Shown: positions 10,577-21,177 of the stretch, in pieces
Layout of the letters: the number at the start of each line of letters is the position of its first letter
Numbering within the stretch: position 1 is the stretch's first letter
DNA from: Sophora flavescens
Taxonomy: Eukaryota; Streptophyta; Magnoliopsida; Fabales; Fabaceae
Assembly: GCA_030762895.1 (NCBI GenBank)
Contig: CM061062.1
Span: forward strand, 233,481,879 to 233,545,878
Direction of reading: 5' to 3'
DNA length: 64,000 bases
Program-made: the position numbers and the translations under genes
Notes under the pieces: model-generated
Databases searched by the model: none
Told to the model about the DNA's origin: nothing
Seen by the model: only the letters and a program-made list of their open reading frames with translations

Positions 10577-11144
10577 TCTTGAGTCGTTGAAGCCAAAAAA
10601 ACATGGACAATCAGGAAATTACTTGGAATGTTTTTCGAAACGCATTTATGGATAAGTATTTTCCTAAGAGCACCAGAATCGAGAAAGAACAAGCATTTTT
10701 ACTTCTGCAATAGAGAGAACTGTCTGTTGGGGAATGTGCGGTGAAGTTTGAATCACTCACCAAGTATTTCCATTTCCTCCAAGCTCAACCGGATAAGGGT
10801 TGGAAATGTGAGAAGTTCGAGGGAGGTTTACGATTCAAAATTAGGATTTGATGTTACCGCTTGAAATCTGCAACTTTCAAGCTTTAATCGAAAAATGTCA
10901 GAAAGTGGAGCATATGAGAAAGGGGAGAGATAACCAAGCTAATGTCAGAGGACCATCTCGATTCAAGAATCAGTTTCAGAATCGAAGGGGGAAGACAAGC
11001 TCAGAGGAAACCATAAGAACCAAAGCCAAGGCCAACTTCATAAATGTTTCAAGTGTAGGAGTACGAACCATATCACTGAAAACTGTCAGCTAAAGGGAGT
11101 GCAGTGTTTTAAGTGTGGAAAGATAGGGCATATGGCAAAAGACT

Positions 11145-11650
11145 GCAATACTCAGAGGTCTGCACCATTTACAAACAATTCAAATACCAATAAAACAATG
11201 GCTAAGGGAAGAGTTTACACCATGAGTGGCGCTGAAGCTTCAAATTTTGATGATCTCATACAAGGTAGTTGCGACATAACTGGTAATCTTTTAACTGTAC
11301 TTTTCAATTCGGGTGCAACACATTCTTTTATTTCGATGGATTGTGTGAGACATTTGAAATTACCTGTTTTTTCCTTATCATATGATTTGATTGTTTCAAC
11401 GCCAACTGCTGAACCAGTTATTGTGAATTCTATATGTCTGAACTATCCTATTGTCATTCAAGATAGACATTTTCTTGTTAAACTCATATGCTTGCCTTTA
11501 ATACAATTAGATGTAATTCTAGGCATGGATTGGTTATCTTCCAACCATATCCTTTTAGATTGTGAGCATAAAACTTTAGTTTTTCCTGATCCTGAGATTT
11601 CTTGATTTTTTTTTGCCAACCAAGTAAGAACTTCTTTGAAAGAAGGAGAT
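11145..11650 (+). pseudogene. pol: Tek1 aspartic protease region
   Basis: The region downstream of the zinc knuckles is open to 11603. It shows retropepsin-like motifs: LFNSGATHSFIS near 11300, SYDLIVSTPTAEPV, and ILGMDWLSSNH near 11516, which is the second conserved protease motif of gypsy elements. The active-site triad normally reads DSG; here the Asp codon is Asn (NSG), so the enzyme would be inactive even if translated. The frame ends in a TGA at about 11603, before the RT segment, which is in another frame. It is clearly a relic of a gag-pol polyprotein. Confidence 0.85.
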
Positions 11651-11659
11651 TAGTGATAC

Positions 11660-12403
11660 TTGCTTTTATCTAGCTTAGAAGTCGAGGGGGAGATTGATTT
11701 GAGGACAGTGCTTGTAGTGAGAGAGTTTTCGGACGTGTTTCCGAATGATGTTCCTGCTTTGCCACCAGTCAGAGATATCGAGTTCTCCATCGATCTAGTT
11801 CCAGGAGCCGGTCCGATTTCTATCGCTCCGTATCGGATGTCACCTGTAGAGCTTGCTGAGTTGAAAGCTCAACTGGAGGACCTTTTGTCGAACCAGTTTA
11901 TACCACCGAGTGTTTCCCCATGGGGAGCACCAGTTCTTTTTGAGAGAAAGAAAGACGGAGGTCCGAGACTCTGCGTAGATTTTCGACAACTCAACAAAGT
12001 GACGATCAAGAATAAGTACCCTCTACAGTGCATAGAAGATCTGATGGATCAACTGCGAGGAGCTGTTGTGTTCTCAAAGATTGAATTGAGGATGGGTTAT
12101 CATCGGATTAGGGTAAGGACGGAAGATATACCAAAGACTGCATCCAGAACTCGTTATGGACATTACGAGTATCTTGTAATGCCTTTTGGAGTGACGAATG
12201 CACCTGATATCTTCATGGACTACATGAATCAGATTTTTCGTTTGTTTCTTGATAGGTTCGTTGTCGTGTTCATCGATGACATCTTCATTTACTCTAAGAG
12301 TCATGAGGAACATGAAGAACATCTGCAACAAGTCTTACAAATCCTACGCGAGAAGGTGTTATATGCAAAACTATCTAAGTACGAGTTTTGGCTCGAAAAG
12401 TGA
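11660..12403 (+). pseudogene. pol: Tek1 reverse transcriptase
   Basis: The segment carries the gypsy RT blocks in order: EFSDVFPNDVPALPPVRDIEF, PYRMSPVELAELK, PWGAPVLFERKKDGG, LCVDFRQLNKVT, the fingers/palm segment KIELRMGYHRIRV, SRTRYGHYEYLVMPFGVTNAP, and the catalytic FIDD in VVVFIDDIFIYSKS. The first palm motif reads IELRMGYH where Tekay elements usually have IDLRSGYH, so the first catalytic Asp has changed to Glu. The frame ends at 12401 in FWLEK, and RT homology continues in another frame (QSLGG... then GIAVDPAKVEAV). It copied element RNA to cDNA; it is now inactive. Confidence 0.9.
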
Positions 12404-13065
12404 AGTCCTTGGAGGACGCGATTACCAAGTAAGGAATTGCTGTTGACCCTGCGAAAGTAGAAGCAGTAATTTCTTGGAAAAGGCCAAAGACAGTGACGGA
12501 GATTCATAGCTTTGTGAGTCTGGCCGGTTGTTACCGGAGGTTTATTGAAGGTTTTTCCAAGATAGTAGTGTTGTTGACTCAACTTATGAGGAAGGATCAA
12601 CATTTTGTGTGGAATGACAAGTGCGAGGAAAGTTTTCAAAAGATAAAGGAATGTTTGACAACCTCGCCGATGTTAATACTTCCTGAACCGAATGAACCCT
12701 ACGAACTTTAGGCTTAGGTTGTGTGTTAATGCAACATCGAACAGTTGTAGCGTACGCGTCACGTCGGTTAATGACTCACGAGTGAAATTATCCGACGCAT
12801 GATCTGGAATTAGCTGCTGTGGTTTTTGCACTAAAGATATGGAGACACCACTTGAATGGAGCTAAGTTTGATGTCTTTAGTGACCACAAGAGTCTGAAAT
12901 ACCTGTTTGATCAGAAGGAGCTCAACATGACACGATGGATGGAGTTTCTAAAAGACTGTGACTTCACGTTACGATATCATCCTGGAAAGGCGAAGGTTGT
13001 AGCGGATGCACTGAGCCGGAAGGCCATTCATATCTCAGCTATGATGGTAAAAGAACTCGAGTAAA
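12404..13065 (+). pseudogene. pol: Tek1 RT C-terminus and RNase H
   Basis: This continues the RT with GIAVDPAKVEAVISWKRPKTV and CYRRFIEGFSK, broken by a TAG at about 12709. RNase H follows: LGCVLMQ remnants, VVFALKIWRHHLNGAKF near 12819, and the SDHKSLKYLFDQKELNM segment. It ends HPGKAKVVADALSRKA, the usual end of the gypsy RNase H/tether region. There are at least two frame changes (12403 and between 12711 and 12819). A short piece around the first RNase H catalytic residues is missing or garbled near 12709-12720. Confidence 0.88.
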
Positions 13066-13084
13066 TTAAAAAGTTGATCTCAAC

Positions 13085-13474
13085 TTGATTATTGAAGTAA
13101 GTCAAACGAAAATCAGTCTGGGAATGATCAAAATCTCTAGTGGATTAATGGAAGAGATCATAGAACAACAAGTTGTTGATGTGTATCTTCAAGAGAAGAA
13201 AGAGTTAATGGAACAAGGAAAAGCTGTAGAATTTAGTTTGGGATCAGATCACATCTTAAGGTGCCATGGACGAGTCTGTGTACCTGACAATCTTGAGATG
13301 AAGAAGATGATTCTAGAAGAATCACACAAGAGTAAGTTTAGTATTCGTCCTGGATCAACTAATATGTATCAAGATCTAAAACAAAGATTTTGGTGGCCAG
13401 GCATGAAAAAGCAAGTCGCGGAGTACGTTGCATCATGTCTGACTTGTCAGAAAGCGAAGGTAGAACATCAATGA
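13085..13474 (+). pseudogene. pol: Tek1 integrase zinc-binding domain
   Basis: An open stretch with the gypsy integrase N-terminal pattern: VCVPDNLEMKKMILEESHKSKFSIRPGSTNMYQDLKQ followed by FWWPGMKKQVAEYV and CLTCQKAKVEHQ. The H-H-C-C zinc ligands are partly present: His in EESHKS and the CLTC pair are visible, while the His normally found in FSIHPG is Arg here. It ends at a TGA near 13472 and homology resumes in another frame at 13493. In the intact element this domain binds LTR ends before strand transfer. Confidence 0.86.
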
Positions 13475-13492
13475 CCTGGATGAATACTTACA

Positions 13493-14489
13493 TTGTTAGA
13501 TATACCTGAATGGAAGTGGGATAGTAAATCGATGGATTTTGTAGTAAGTTTACCAAAAACTTTCAAAGGTTTTGATTCAATTTGGGTGATCGTTGACAGG
13601 TTAATGAAATCAACACATTTCTTATCTGTTAAGATCAATTATACCGTAGAAAAGTTAACCGATGTTTATATCAGAGAAGTAATCAGACTTCACGGAGTGC
13701 CTTCGAGTATTGTTTCAAATCGAGACCCGAAGTTCACTTCCCGTTTCTGTGGAAGTCTGCATCAAGCACTGGGGACAAAATTACGTTTAAGTTCAACGTA
13801 TCATCCTCAAACCGATGGACAAATGGAAAGACCAATTCAGTCGTTAGAAGACTTGCTGAGAGCATGTGTCTTAGATATAGAGGAAGTTGGGATGATCTTT
13901 TTCCGCTTATTGAATTCACATACAACAATAGAAAGCATGATTTTAGGTCCCAAAATCGTGCAACAAACAATGGAAAAGGTCAGACAAATCCGTGAAAAGA
14001 TGAAAACGACACAAAGCAGGAAGAAGAGTTACTCTGATCGAAGAAGACGACCTCTCGAATTTCAAGAAGGTGAACATGTATTTTTGAGAGTCACACCCAC
14101 GACTGGGGTAGGTAGAGTGATAAAGTCTAGAAAAATCACTCCAAAATTCATTGGACCTTACTATATTCTTCGTCGTATTGGTCCAGTAGCTTACCAAATT
14201 GCTTTACCACCTTTTCTTTCAAACATCCATAATGTTTTCCATGTCTCGCAATTGAGGAAGTATATTCCTGATCCATCACATGTAATTGAACCTGATGTAG
14301 TACAATTAAAAGAAAACTTGTCTTATGAGACTTCGCCTATAAGAATCGAGGATAAGATGATTAAGCAGCTCGGGGGTAAAAAAATTTCCTTAGTCAAGGT
14401 TATTTGGGATGAGACAACTGAATAAGCAACATGGGAAGCTGAGGACAAGATGATATTACAATATCATGATCTTTTTCCAGGTGCGTAAT
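13493..14489 (+). pseudogene. pol: Tek1 integrase core and chromodomain
   Basis: The core shows the D,D,E signature: Asp in FDSIWVIVDRLMKSTHF, Asp in SNRDPKFTSRF, and Glu in TDGQMERPIQSLEDLL. About 45 residues usual between the NSHTTIE and GPKIVQQTMEKV segments (the NNSFHSS...ALYGRRCRTPL part) are missing, an in-frame deletion near 13935-13945. A GPY-type C-terminal domain follows (KFIGPYYILRRIGPVAYQIALP, NVFHVSQLRKY), then a chromodomain-like tail (LGGKKISLVKVIWDE near 14370, with a stop after TTE, then ATWEAEDKM). Chromodomains of this clade direct insertion to heterochromatin marks. One stop lies inside the chromodomain. Confidence 0.9.
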
Positions 14490-14521
14490 TTCGAGGACGA
14501 TTTTTTTTAGAAAGGTAGTAT

Positions 14522-15395
14522 TTTAACACCCCGATTTTACTGCTTTTCAATATCGGTAAATATATATCTGTTTATATTTTTATCTGAGATGTAGAAAATG
14601 ATTTTGGATAAAACAAAATCATATTTAGACTCTACTTTATAGTATAAGGTTATGGTCAAATTTTGGGTTGAAAATTCAGACGAAACTCAGTCTGCGTTTT
14701 CACTGACAGGAAGATTTTATTGATCAGAAAACCTAATTTTGACCCGAGAACGAAACAGTTTAGATTTATATCACTTTTTCAATGATATAGATTATTTTGA
14801 AATTTTTGCTCAAGAATAAAATGTTTTATTTTATTCGGGCGAATTTTCAAAGAAAACGCGTGAGAGAATTTAAACCGGGTAAACGATGGAGCCCGATACG
14901 GAACTGCAGAGACCCGCCAATGGATGAGGAGAGTGAGTCATCCATGATGACTCATGGAAGTGAATCACCATGGTGAGTAATGGTGTGACTCACCATGTAA
15001 TCATTACACTTTGTGAAAAGTCCATTTTGCCCCCCAATCCACACGGCCCTCACCCCTACAAGCACTTAGTCAATTTCAATTTCTTCACTTAATCTCTTCC
15101 AAAGTAAAATTTCTCTCAAAAACCTAAAGACACCATAGTTGGATCTTGCAAGCTTTCTTCAATTTCTTTAAACCTTTCATTAATTAGAGGTATATCCTCA
15201 TGATTAATGATAACAACTACTCTCCTTTCAAATTATTTCCATTCCATCCTTGTATAAAATTCTAGGGTTCCATTTTTCATGATTTTCTTCAAATAATTCT
15301 AGAAAATTATAAAAAATGTTTTAAGTGTTATGACACTTGATCTTACCTCTCTAATACCTCTATTTGTCAGATCTAGAAGCTTGAAATCAAAAGAA
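14522..15395 (+). mobile_element. Tek1 3' LTR, truncated
   Basis: The start TTTAACACCCCGATT (normally TGTAACACCCC) is preceded by the purine-rich gaaaggtagta, the polypurine tract. Homology to the reverse complement of the fragment at 4070-6240 supports LTR identity. The 3' end is lost around 15395, before a Cassandra piece. Nothing coding lies here. Confidence 0.75.
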
Positions 15396-15437
15396 TTTCC
15401 TATCTATTTTTTTTATCTATGACCGAACCACCCATAA

Positions 15438-15915
15438 AAATGAAATCAGAGCAGCATCTCTCCCAGTACGGTATGGTTCGGGGACGAACCAAGCGGAAGC
15501 TGGTGGTCATGTGACACCCGGGGCTGACGAGGGCAAGGAGTTGTCGCTGGTGCAAGAAGGCATGGACAAGGAACGGCTCCTGGCAGGCTTCTAGGAGGAG
15601 GGACACATGAATAAACCGATTACACACCTGAATGAGAGGGTTCCTGAGACTGTGTAGGTATGGGACTATACGGTTGAGGATGACTTATATGAATTGATTA
15701 ATACTACCTAAACTAACAAGATGCATCTTCTTTTCGGTAGCCCGTCATCTAAGAACTACACAGTTAAGCGTGCTTGACTTGGAGCAATTCTGTGATGGGT
15801 GACCTGCTAGGAAGTTTTCCCAGGAAGCGTGTGAGTGAGGACAAAGCACACTGAAAAGACCCGTGTTGGTTTGTGGGGACAGTCGTCAATCCATAAAGCA
15901 GTCAGGGATGTTACA
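15438..15915 (+). mobile_element. Cas1: 5'-truncated Cassandra TRIM with 3' LTR
   Basis: Internal domain remnant 15438-15509 (a degenerate primer-binding site tgaaatcagagc, then gcatctctcccagtacgg) followed by a full LTR, 15510-15915, running TGTGACACCC to GGGATGTTACA. It matches the LTRs of the complete Cassandra at 28875-29923. The 5' LTR is missing. TRIMs of this kind code for no protein. Confidence 0.88.
15735..15815 (+). promoter_or_regulatory. 5S rRNA-derived pol III promoter segment in Cassandra LTR
   Basis: agttaagcgtgctt (15762-15775) and gatgggtgacc (15794-15804) correspond to the internal control region of plant 5S rRNA genes (box A and box C). Cassandra LTRs are known to carry such a segment. 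It is not a 5S rRNA gene: the flanking parts are element-specific. Confidence 0.85.
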
Positions 15916-16613
15916 TTGAGAGTAGACTTGAGCAACTAATCTCGCTTTGTTTCTTTCCACCTTACCATTTTCATTAAGCTTATTTCTGTAGACCCATTAT
16001 TATCTTGAATTAAATAAACAATCATTTGAAATAAATACGTTTAAGCTTAGGCAGGTTCACTTTTAATAGCTAGTAGACGCACAAGTCTTTGGACGTGCAT
16101 AAATTAACTTATCAGTAAGACGGGCTCGTCTCTGATACTGCGTCTATAGACTCTTGTCTAGTTCCAAGTCTGTGGACGTGCTTTACACAATGGCTCGTCC
16201 ACTGACGTGGCGTCTACAGAGACCCCTTGTCTATTATCAAGTCTTTGGACTTGGTGTTTATCTGAGAATTGTTTATTGGCTTGTCGAGTTGTCTTTTCTT
16301 AGACTTAGATATTCGTCTAGCATCTATTACCTTAGCCAATATTTTAAGACCTCGTCTAGCGATAACTTAACAGACTCAAAATTTTACTAGAGATTGAAGA
16401 ATTGTTTAGGGGATAAAAAATAGAATCCGATAAGATTCCATAGAAAAAACGAAGATACTTTTCTAAGATCCCTGACTAGTATCATTCAAACAGTCCTGCA
16501 ATCTAGAATAAACAAGTTTGATCTTTGACAATAGTTTACCATACAAATTTAACCTTTTTGTTAACATCAAAACTTAAAAGATCATTTAAGCCAAAACCTC
16601 TTTGGTTCTAACA
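15916..16613 (-). mobile_element. SIRE LTR fragment, family C (3' LTR of Sire2)
   Basis: The reverse complement starts TGTTAGAACCAAAG at 16613 and matches the first half of the LTR at 32698-34136, including the ctcgtcta / tagacgag words. A polypurine tract in antisense (atctctcccctttt) lies immediately to the right, so this is the 3' LTR of a minus-strand element. The distal part is lost at the Cassandra junction. Confidence 0.82.
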
Positions 16614-16966
16614 ATCTCTCCCCTTTTGATGATGACAAAAACTAATTAAATTTGAGTGAGCAAAGTCTGAGAGAGCTACAGAGACCCCCCTAAGACAAAG
16701 CATTTAAACTTAAAATATTTAATACAGATAAGTAGCACCATATATCATATATGTATCTTATCAGATCAACATGCATAAACTCAGTCATATTCAAGATATA
16801 GTATAAGAGCTTTAAAATAGATAAGCTACTAAGACATAAAGATAGATCAGTCACATCAAAAGCGGCAAACATAACATTGAAGCATATATAACATAAGTAT
16901 GCAACAAAACAATTTAAGAATATGCATATGCAGACATATACTTATAACTTAAAAAGAAATGACTGA

Positions 16967-17035
<69 letters not shown>

Positions 17036-17126
17036 ATTTATTTCTCATCCTTTTTCCCCCTTTTTTGTCATCATACAAAAAGGAAACCCGAGTGGACCAT
17101 CATTGTCAGTTAATGATAAAGTAAAA
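16614..17126 (-). other. 3' untranslated region of Sire2 with two polypurine tracts and a microsatellite
   Basis: No gene. Antisense purine tracts occur next to the LTR (16614-16625) and again at about 17048-17066 (tttttcccccttttttgtc). Both are followed by a gtcatcat / gatgatgac word, the same arrangement as at 32340-32697. Confidence 0.75.
16969..17032 (+). repeat. Compound (TA)n(TG)n microsatellite
   Basis: About 17 TA repeats run straight into about 14 TG repeats. It lies in the 3' untranslated part of Sire2. Confidence 0.95.
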
Positions 17127-20017
17127 CTAAGAAGAGGGTGGAGGGGGTTGAGGAGGGTCTTGATTTGGAGGAGGTTGAACAACAATACTATGACTCTGTT
17201 GAAAACTGGTGAGGAGGCTTAACATCTGGTTGATTAGAACATGGGTTGGAGCCAATGATTCTTCAACTTGATCCTTTACTTGCTCCTTGACCTCTATTTT
17301 CACTTTCTCATATACTATTCTTCCTATAATTTCTTCCATATTTGGTGGCAGTGAAGGTCTTGAGCTTTTAGCAGAATCATGCAGATATTGTTGACCTTGC
17401 ACAGTATTTAATGCTTGAGAATGTTGAGGCTGGTCAGGTGGATGCCAACTGCCGAGCCAATGGTTGTGAAGAGTGCTTCTCGGAAGTTTCTTGTCTGTTT
17501 ACAGACTCAGTAACTTCTTCACCCAATGGTTCAGTCTGGACAACTTGTGTTCATATTAGGACCTTCAACTATAATCTCCTCAATTCTCTTAGAGGAATGT
17601 TCAGAAGCTTGTCGAGTTGGAGAATGGGTAGGCAAAGGAGTAGGCAAATGTGGAGCCCAGTGAATAGGGTCTTCCTAAAAAATATGACTGATCAAAGGAA
17701 TTCCAAGAGTGTCCTCATGAATATAAAATCTAACATTAGAGAGACCATACTTTCCTAACTGTTGGAGTATTTCTTTTGTCTTTTTCACTGAGTTTAGAGG
17801 ATGATGCTTGCCTATTGCAGACTTTAATATGACAAGCCCAGAAGCCTCCTGCATCAACATTGGTCTTTTTATCTTTATCTTCATTTTCTTTCAATAAATA
17901 CTTCAACATCTCTTCATCAATAGAAGGATCAGGACTAGCTACAAACAAGCAAGAGCCATCAACAGGCATGTTCTCTGTTTTTCTTTGAAACTTAGCATCC
18001 TTGTCCAGATTCAGATCAATCATGTTAAGCCTTGGACAAATCATGGGAGGTCTCACTCCAATTCTAGTATCCTTGGAGGAGTGGTACAACCAGGTAGGTG
18101 GAACAAAATTAGCAGCTCTGATGTACCTTGGCAGTTCAAACTCAGCTTTCAAATGTGCATACATGATGTGATCCACAACATTAGTAGCTCTGCCATACTC
18201 CCTTGGATGCTCAAAATTCTTCCATTTTGTATTTCTGTCCATGATGAACTTCTCTCTGCCATATGTTGTTGATCTCCGGCATTCAATGTACTTAGATGCA
18301 GCCTTGAGTGGATTTGTCCACCAGACAGGAATGATATGCCTGTCTACACCATCAGTGTGTGGTTTGAAGGGTGAGAATTTAATGAGGTTTGGATAGATTT
18401 TTCTTGGTGGAAATTTCTGTTGTGGAGGGTGAGTCAGGACAGGTCCAATTTCATTGTACAGGTTAGATGGAAGTGGACCAGTTTGTTCATATGGGATAGG
18501 TGCATGCCATGGGGTGTATGTAGATTCAGGCTCATACTCATATTCTGGTAAGGGGTAGAAGGGTCTGGTTGATTCTAGTTCTGGTTGGTGAGTGTGGTAT
18601 AGTATTCTCCAATCCCTTTTGACTTTTGGCCCAGCTCTCAGCTTTGCCATCATACATGATTGAAGGGTCTGTGTAGGGAAAAGTGACTTTGGGAATTTTA
18701 GGAAAAGGGGCACCAGGGTTGATCCCTACATTATCTGGTTGATTAAACCAGGGATCATCAATATGAATGATTGGTTGAAAAAGTGGTCTTGTAGGTGATG
18801 TTTGGATTGGTGAATGGACATGTGAGGTTGTTTGTTGTGATGTGATTTGTGGTTCAGTTTCAGGTTATGATGGCAGTGTAGGAACATACACATCAGTGTG
18901 AGGTGGTGGTGGTGATGGTAACATATAATGTGCAGGTGTACTATCAATCCTATTCATCTCAAAACTCTCAACCAGAGCATCTACTGCTAATTGAACAGGA
19001 TCATTAGTAGGGATGCTCACCTTAGGATCCACAGAAGACTTGGCCTACCTTGAGGGTTGTCTTCTAGTCTGAGTTGAGATAGCAGCAACAGAAGTAGATA
19101 GCTTCTGTTTCTTCAGAATATCACCAATGGGGACATTGTCCTCATCATCCTCATCCTCATCTTCATTGTGAGACAGGACTAGATTCCTGGTTCTCTTCTA
19201 AGTTGGGACAGGTTGAGGTGCTTCAGCAACTTGTTCCCTAATCACAATGACATCAGCAGGTTTCTTGACAGCAGGCTTCCTTGCCCTGGTTGTCTTCCTT
19301 CCAACTGTTTTTCTTCTCATCCCTAGAGTCTCAGCATTACTGAGCTCTATCTGCTCTTCCTTAATCTTTAGAATTTCCTTTTATTTTGCAAACTCTACTT
19401 GAGTAACAGTACCCAGCTTCATATTTGTAAGATTTTATTTACCAAAGATCAAAGCAGACATACCCTTCTCCTTAAGTATCAAGGCTTGTTCTTCAGGGGA
19501 TTTAGCTTCCAAACAGGCATAAATTTGTTGAGCCTTAAAAACCTTAGACAGCAGATGACAGAAGGGAATTGCATTTGACTTCTCGTTGTTGTTGACATAG
19601 TCTCTAAATCTTCCAAAGAGAATACGTGGAAGATTCACTTTTGTCTTAGTTACCATATGACAAAGACAAAACTTGTGCAGCACAGAAAGGTTGTCCTTTG
19701 ACCCAGTTTTGTGAAGAACAGCCTTGTTGAGAATCAGATGCAGGATTCTAATTTCATCCTTCATTTCTACAACCTTCCATGAATGAGTTCTAACCTTGTC
19801 AGTTCTCATCAGAAGTGTAGCAATAACCTCTGGTCCACCCAGGTCTTGTTCCCAAGTATCAGAAATGATCAACCCCTCCTGGGCACAATTGATAGCTTCA
19901 GAGATGGTTTTCTCAGGCACCACCACTCTCCTACCCAGCACATTAGCATATACCTCAGTGTCTGTTACCTGAGGATTTCTCCAGAAAGCCCTAATTAGAT
20001 CAGGGCAGACAGAAACC
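17127..20017 (-). pseudogene. SIRE env-like (post-pol) gene, broken
   Basis: Read right to left, homology runs through several open segments. N-terminal part, 20017-19435: VCPDLIRAFWRNPQV, YANVLGRRVVVPEKTISEAINC, CHLLSKVFKAQQIYACLEAK. A basic and acidic linker follows, 19430-18960, with KKPADVIVI and a DEDEDDED run. A Pro-rich and central part occupies 18947-17736: RDWRILYHTHQPELE, FVPPTWLYHSS, RPPMICPRLNM. The C-terminal part lies at 17402-17127, with EVKEQVKDQVEES, coiled-coil-like, then a Pro-rich tail. Stops and frameshifts separate them. Its place between pol and the 3' LTR, and the related copy at 31496-32284, fit the extra ORF of SIRE-type elements often called env-like. I see no clear signal peptide or transmembrane segment, so an envelope role is not shown. 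Confidence 0.7.
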
Positions 20018-20628
20018 TGAAGTTGACACAGGCAAACACAAGAAGGGGGTTGAATTGTGTTTGTTAATAATTTTTGAAAACAACCTTGAAAACAATTTTT
20101 GCACTCAAAGAGATATGAAACAGAAGCACACACAAAGACAAAGATCCTTTTTAAAAGACTTTAACAAAAGCAATATCAAAACCCCACAATTAGTATAAGC
20201 AAATAAAACTGAAAAGTTTAGGGATAGAAGATTCACACAAGAGATTTTATCCTGGTTCACTCTCTTCTAACCAAGAGCTACGTCCAGTCCCTTCGACTTG
20301 AAGGATTTTTCCACTGTTTCTCCAAATCGATTACAAACAAGTATTCAACACCTCTCCAGGCTACAAGTATTCATTTCTTACCAAGCCTCTTCAGGCTCTA
20401 ACTCTAACAAAGAGATTTAAAGGTTGATCTTATTAACTCACTATGGGTGAGAAAATGACAGTTTAAGATAAGTTGAATATTACAACAATATTCAAACTAA
20501 TGAATACAAACTCTTGCTCTTTAAAGAATAATGGAATAAATGATTATCAAATGGCAAAAGTTCAGCTAGCAAGATTGTGCAGGCAAGAGTTATTCTTCAG
20601 TATCTTAGGTCCTCAATTTATAGTGACC
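20018..20628 (-). mobile_element. SIRE LTR fragment, family C (LTR 3' end)
   Basis: tgaagttgacacaggcaaac at 20018 is the reverse complement of the LTR 3' terminus, followed by the G-run (antisense of poly-C) and caattttt words. It parallels 43400-44060 closely. It is cut at about 20628, where Sire3 gag begins. Confidence 0.78.
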
Positions 20629-21163
20629 TATGAATTACTTGCTGCATGTGAAGAATTGAATGATGAATGCACGCGTCTTAAAAAAACAATTCATGCATCT
20701 AAGAAAAACATTTTGAGTCTTGAATTAAAAATTGATTATTTAAATAAAGAAATGGAAGAAATAAAGGAAAAACAAGCTTTGTTGAAAACCTCATCATGCC
20801 TATCTTGCGAAAACAAAGTTTCAAATTGTAGTGAATGCAAGGTTTTGAAAGTTAAAATTGAAGACCTATACAACACGCTTGCAAAGTTCAATAATGGAAG
20901 AGACAATCTAAATGTTTTGTTAGGAAATCAAAAGGTACCTACGATAAAGCCGGTTTGGGATATCACCCTAAATTGCATGAAAAATCTTTTAAGAGGTTCT
21001 TTAGCCCAACAAACACATGCAGACAAGGACACACCGCTTCCATTTGTAATGCTAGAAAGAACAAGAATTTGAAGGGAAAGAAAGTAAGGGTACAAAAGGG
21101 CAATGCGCCCAAGGCTAACTCTCATGGACCCAACATGATTTGGGTACCAAAGGTTAAAACCTA
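20629..21163 (+). pseudogene. gag: Sire3 gag C-terminal part
   Basis: The reading starts mid-gene at about 20629 with ELLAACEELNDECTRLKK. It continues as a strongly heptad-like, charged coiled-coil segment (IHASKKNILSLELKIDYLNKEM), then a Cys cluster CLSCENKVSNCSECKVLK and LYNTLAKFNNGRDNLN, as in SIRE gag downstream of the zinc knuckle. A frameshift near 20935 moves it into another frame (GYHPKLHEKSFKRFF, then CRQGHTASICNARK, a zinc-knuckle-like remnant, and MIWVPKVKT). The N-terminal gag domain is missing; the sequence upstream is an unrelated LTR piece. In the intact element this protein forms the particle. Confidence 0.85.
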
Positions 21164-21177
21164 AATCTATTTTGTAG

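Larger units (their letters stand above)
8917..10603 (+). mobile_element. Solo LTR, SIRE family A
   Basis: Starts TGTAAGACTCAATGAC and ends GAAGCC(A)n CA. It is flanked by cggac (8912-8916) and tggac (10604-10608), a 5-bp duplication with one difference, inside the Tek1 gag gene. It matches, in reverse complement, the LTR at 44090-45731, which sits next to a polypurine tract. With no internal domain it is a solo LTR left by recombination between the two LTRs. It contains a tandem array (9301-9506) and a poly-C run (10563-10576). Confidence 0.88.
8486..11144 (+). pseudogene. gag: Tek1 gag, interrupted by solo LTR 8917-10603
   Basis: The gag reading begins at the Met at 8486 in a Gly/Arg-rich segment (MEPEGGHGRGRGHRDG), usual for Tekay gag. 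It continues through QFHGDADLEKADLCIQELEKIF and DAEYWWKST. It is split by a solo LTR and resumes at 10609 with ITWNVFRNAFMDKYFPKSTR, then FESLTKYFHF. Two CCHC zinc knuckles stand at about 11045-11086 (CFKCRSTNHITENC) and 11102-11143 (CFKCGKIGHMAKDC); these bind RNA during packaging. In-frame stops occur at about 8662 and 8726 and again after 10700, with frameshifts before the knuckles. The product cannot be made intact. Confidence 0.88.
8486..15395 (+). mobile_element. Tek1: decayed Tekay/Del-type Ty3-gypsy chromovirus, 5' truncated
   Basis: Gag, protease, RT, RNase H, integrase and a C-terminal chromodomain occur in gypsy order and are followed by a 3' LTR starting near 14522. No 5' LTR is present. 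The element is interrupted by a solo SIRE LTR at 8917-10603. Its frame is broken by many stops and shifts. Confidence 0.88.
15916..20628 (-). mobile_element. Sire2: SIRE remnant with LTR, env-like gene and LTR piece
   Basis: Family C LTR sequence lies at both ends in the same (minus) orientation, and between them are only the 3' untranslated part and the env-like gene. Gag and pol are absent. The right-hand LTR piece (20018-20628) is not followed by a primer-binding site; it abuts env-like coding sequence directly. Either a large deletion removed PBS to pol, or a family C LTR inserted into the env-like gene and was truncated. Confidence 0.65.

Noticed and set aside
15735..15815. 5S rRNA gene
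   Set aside because: Only the internal control region matches; ends and flanks are Cassandra LTR. The same holds for 29094-29187 and the corresponding part of 29517-29923.
18726..18947. His-rich small protein on the minus strand
   Set aside because: It is an alternative frame over the Pro-rich part of the env-like gene (CAC/CAT runs).
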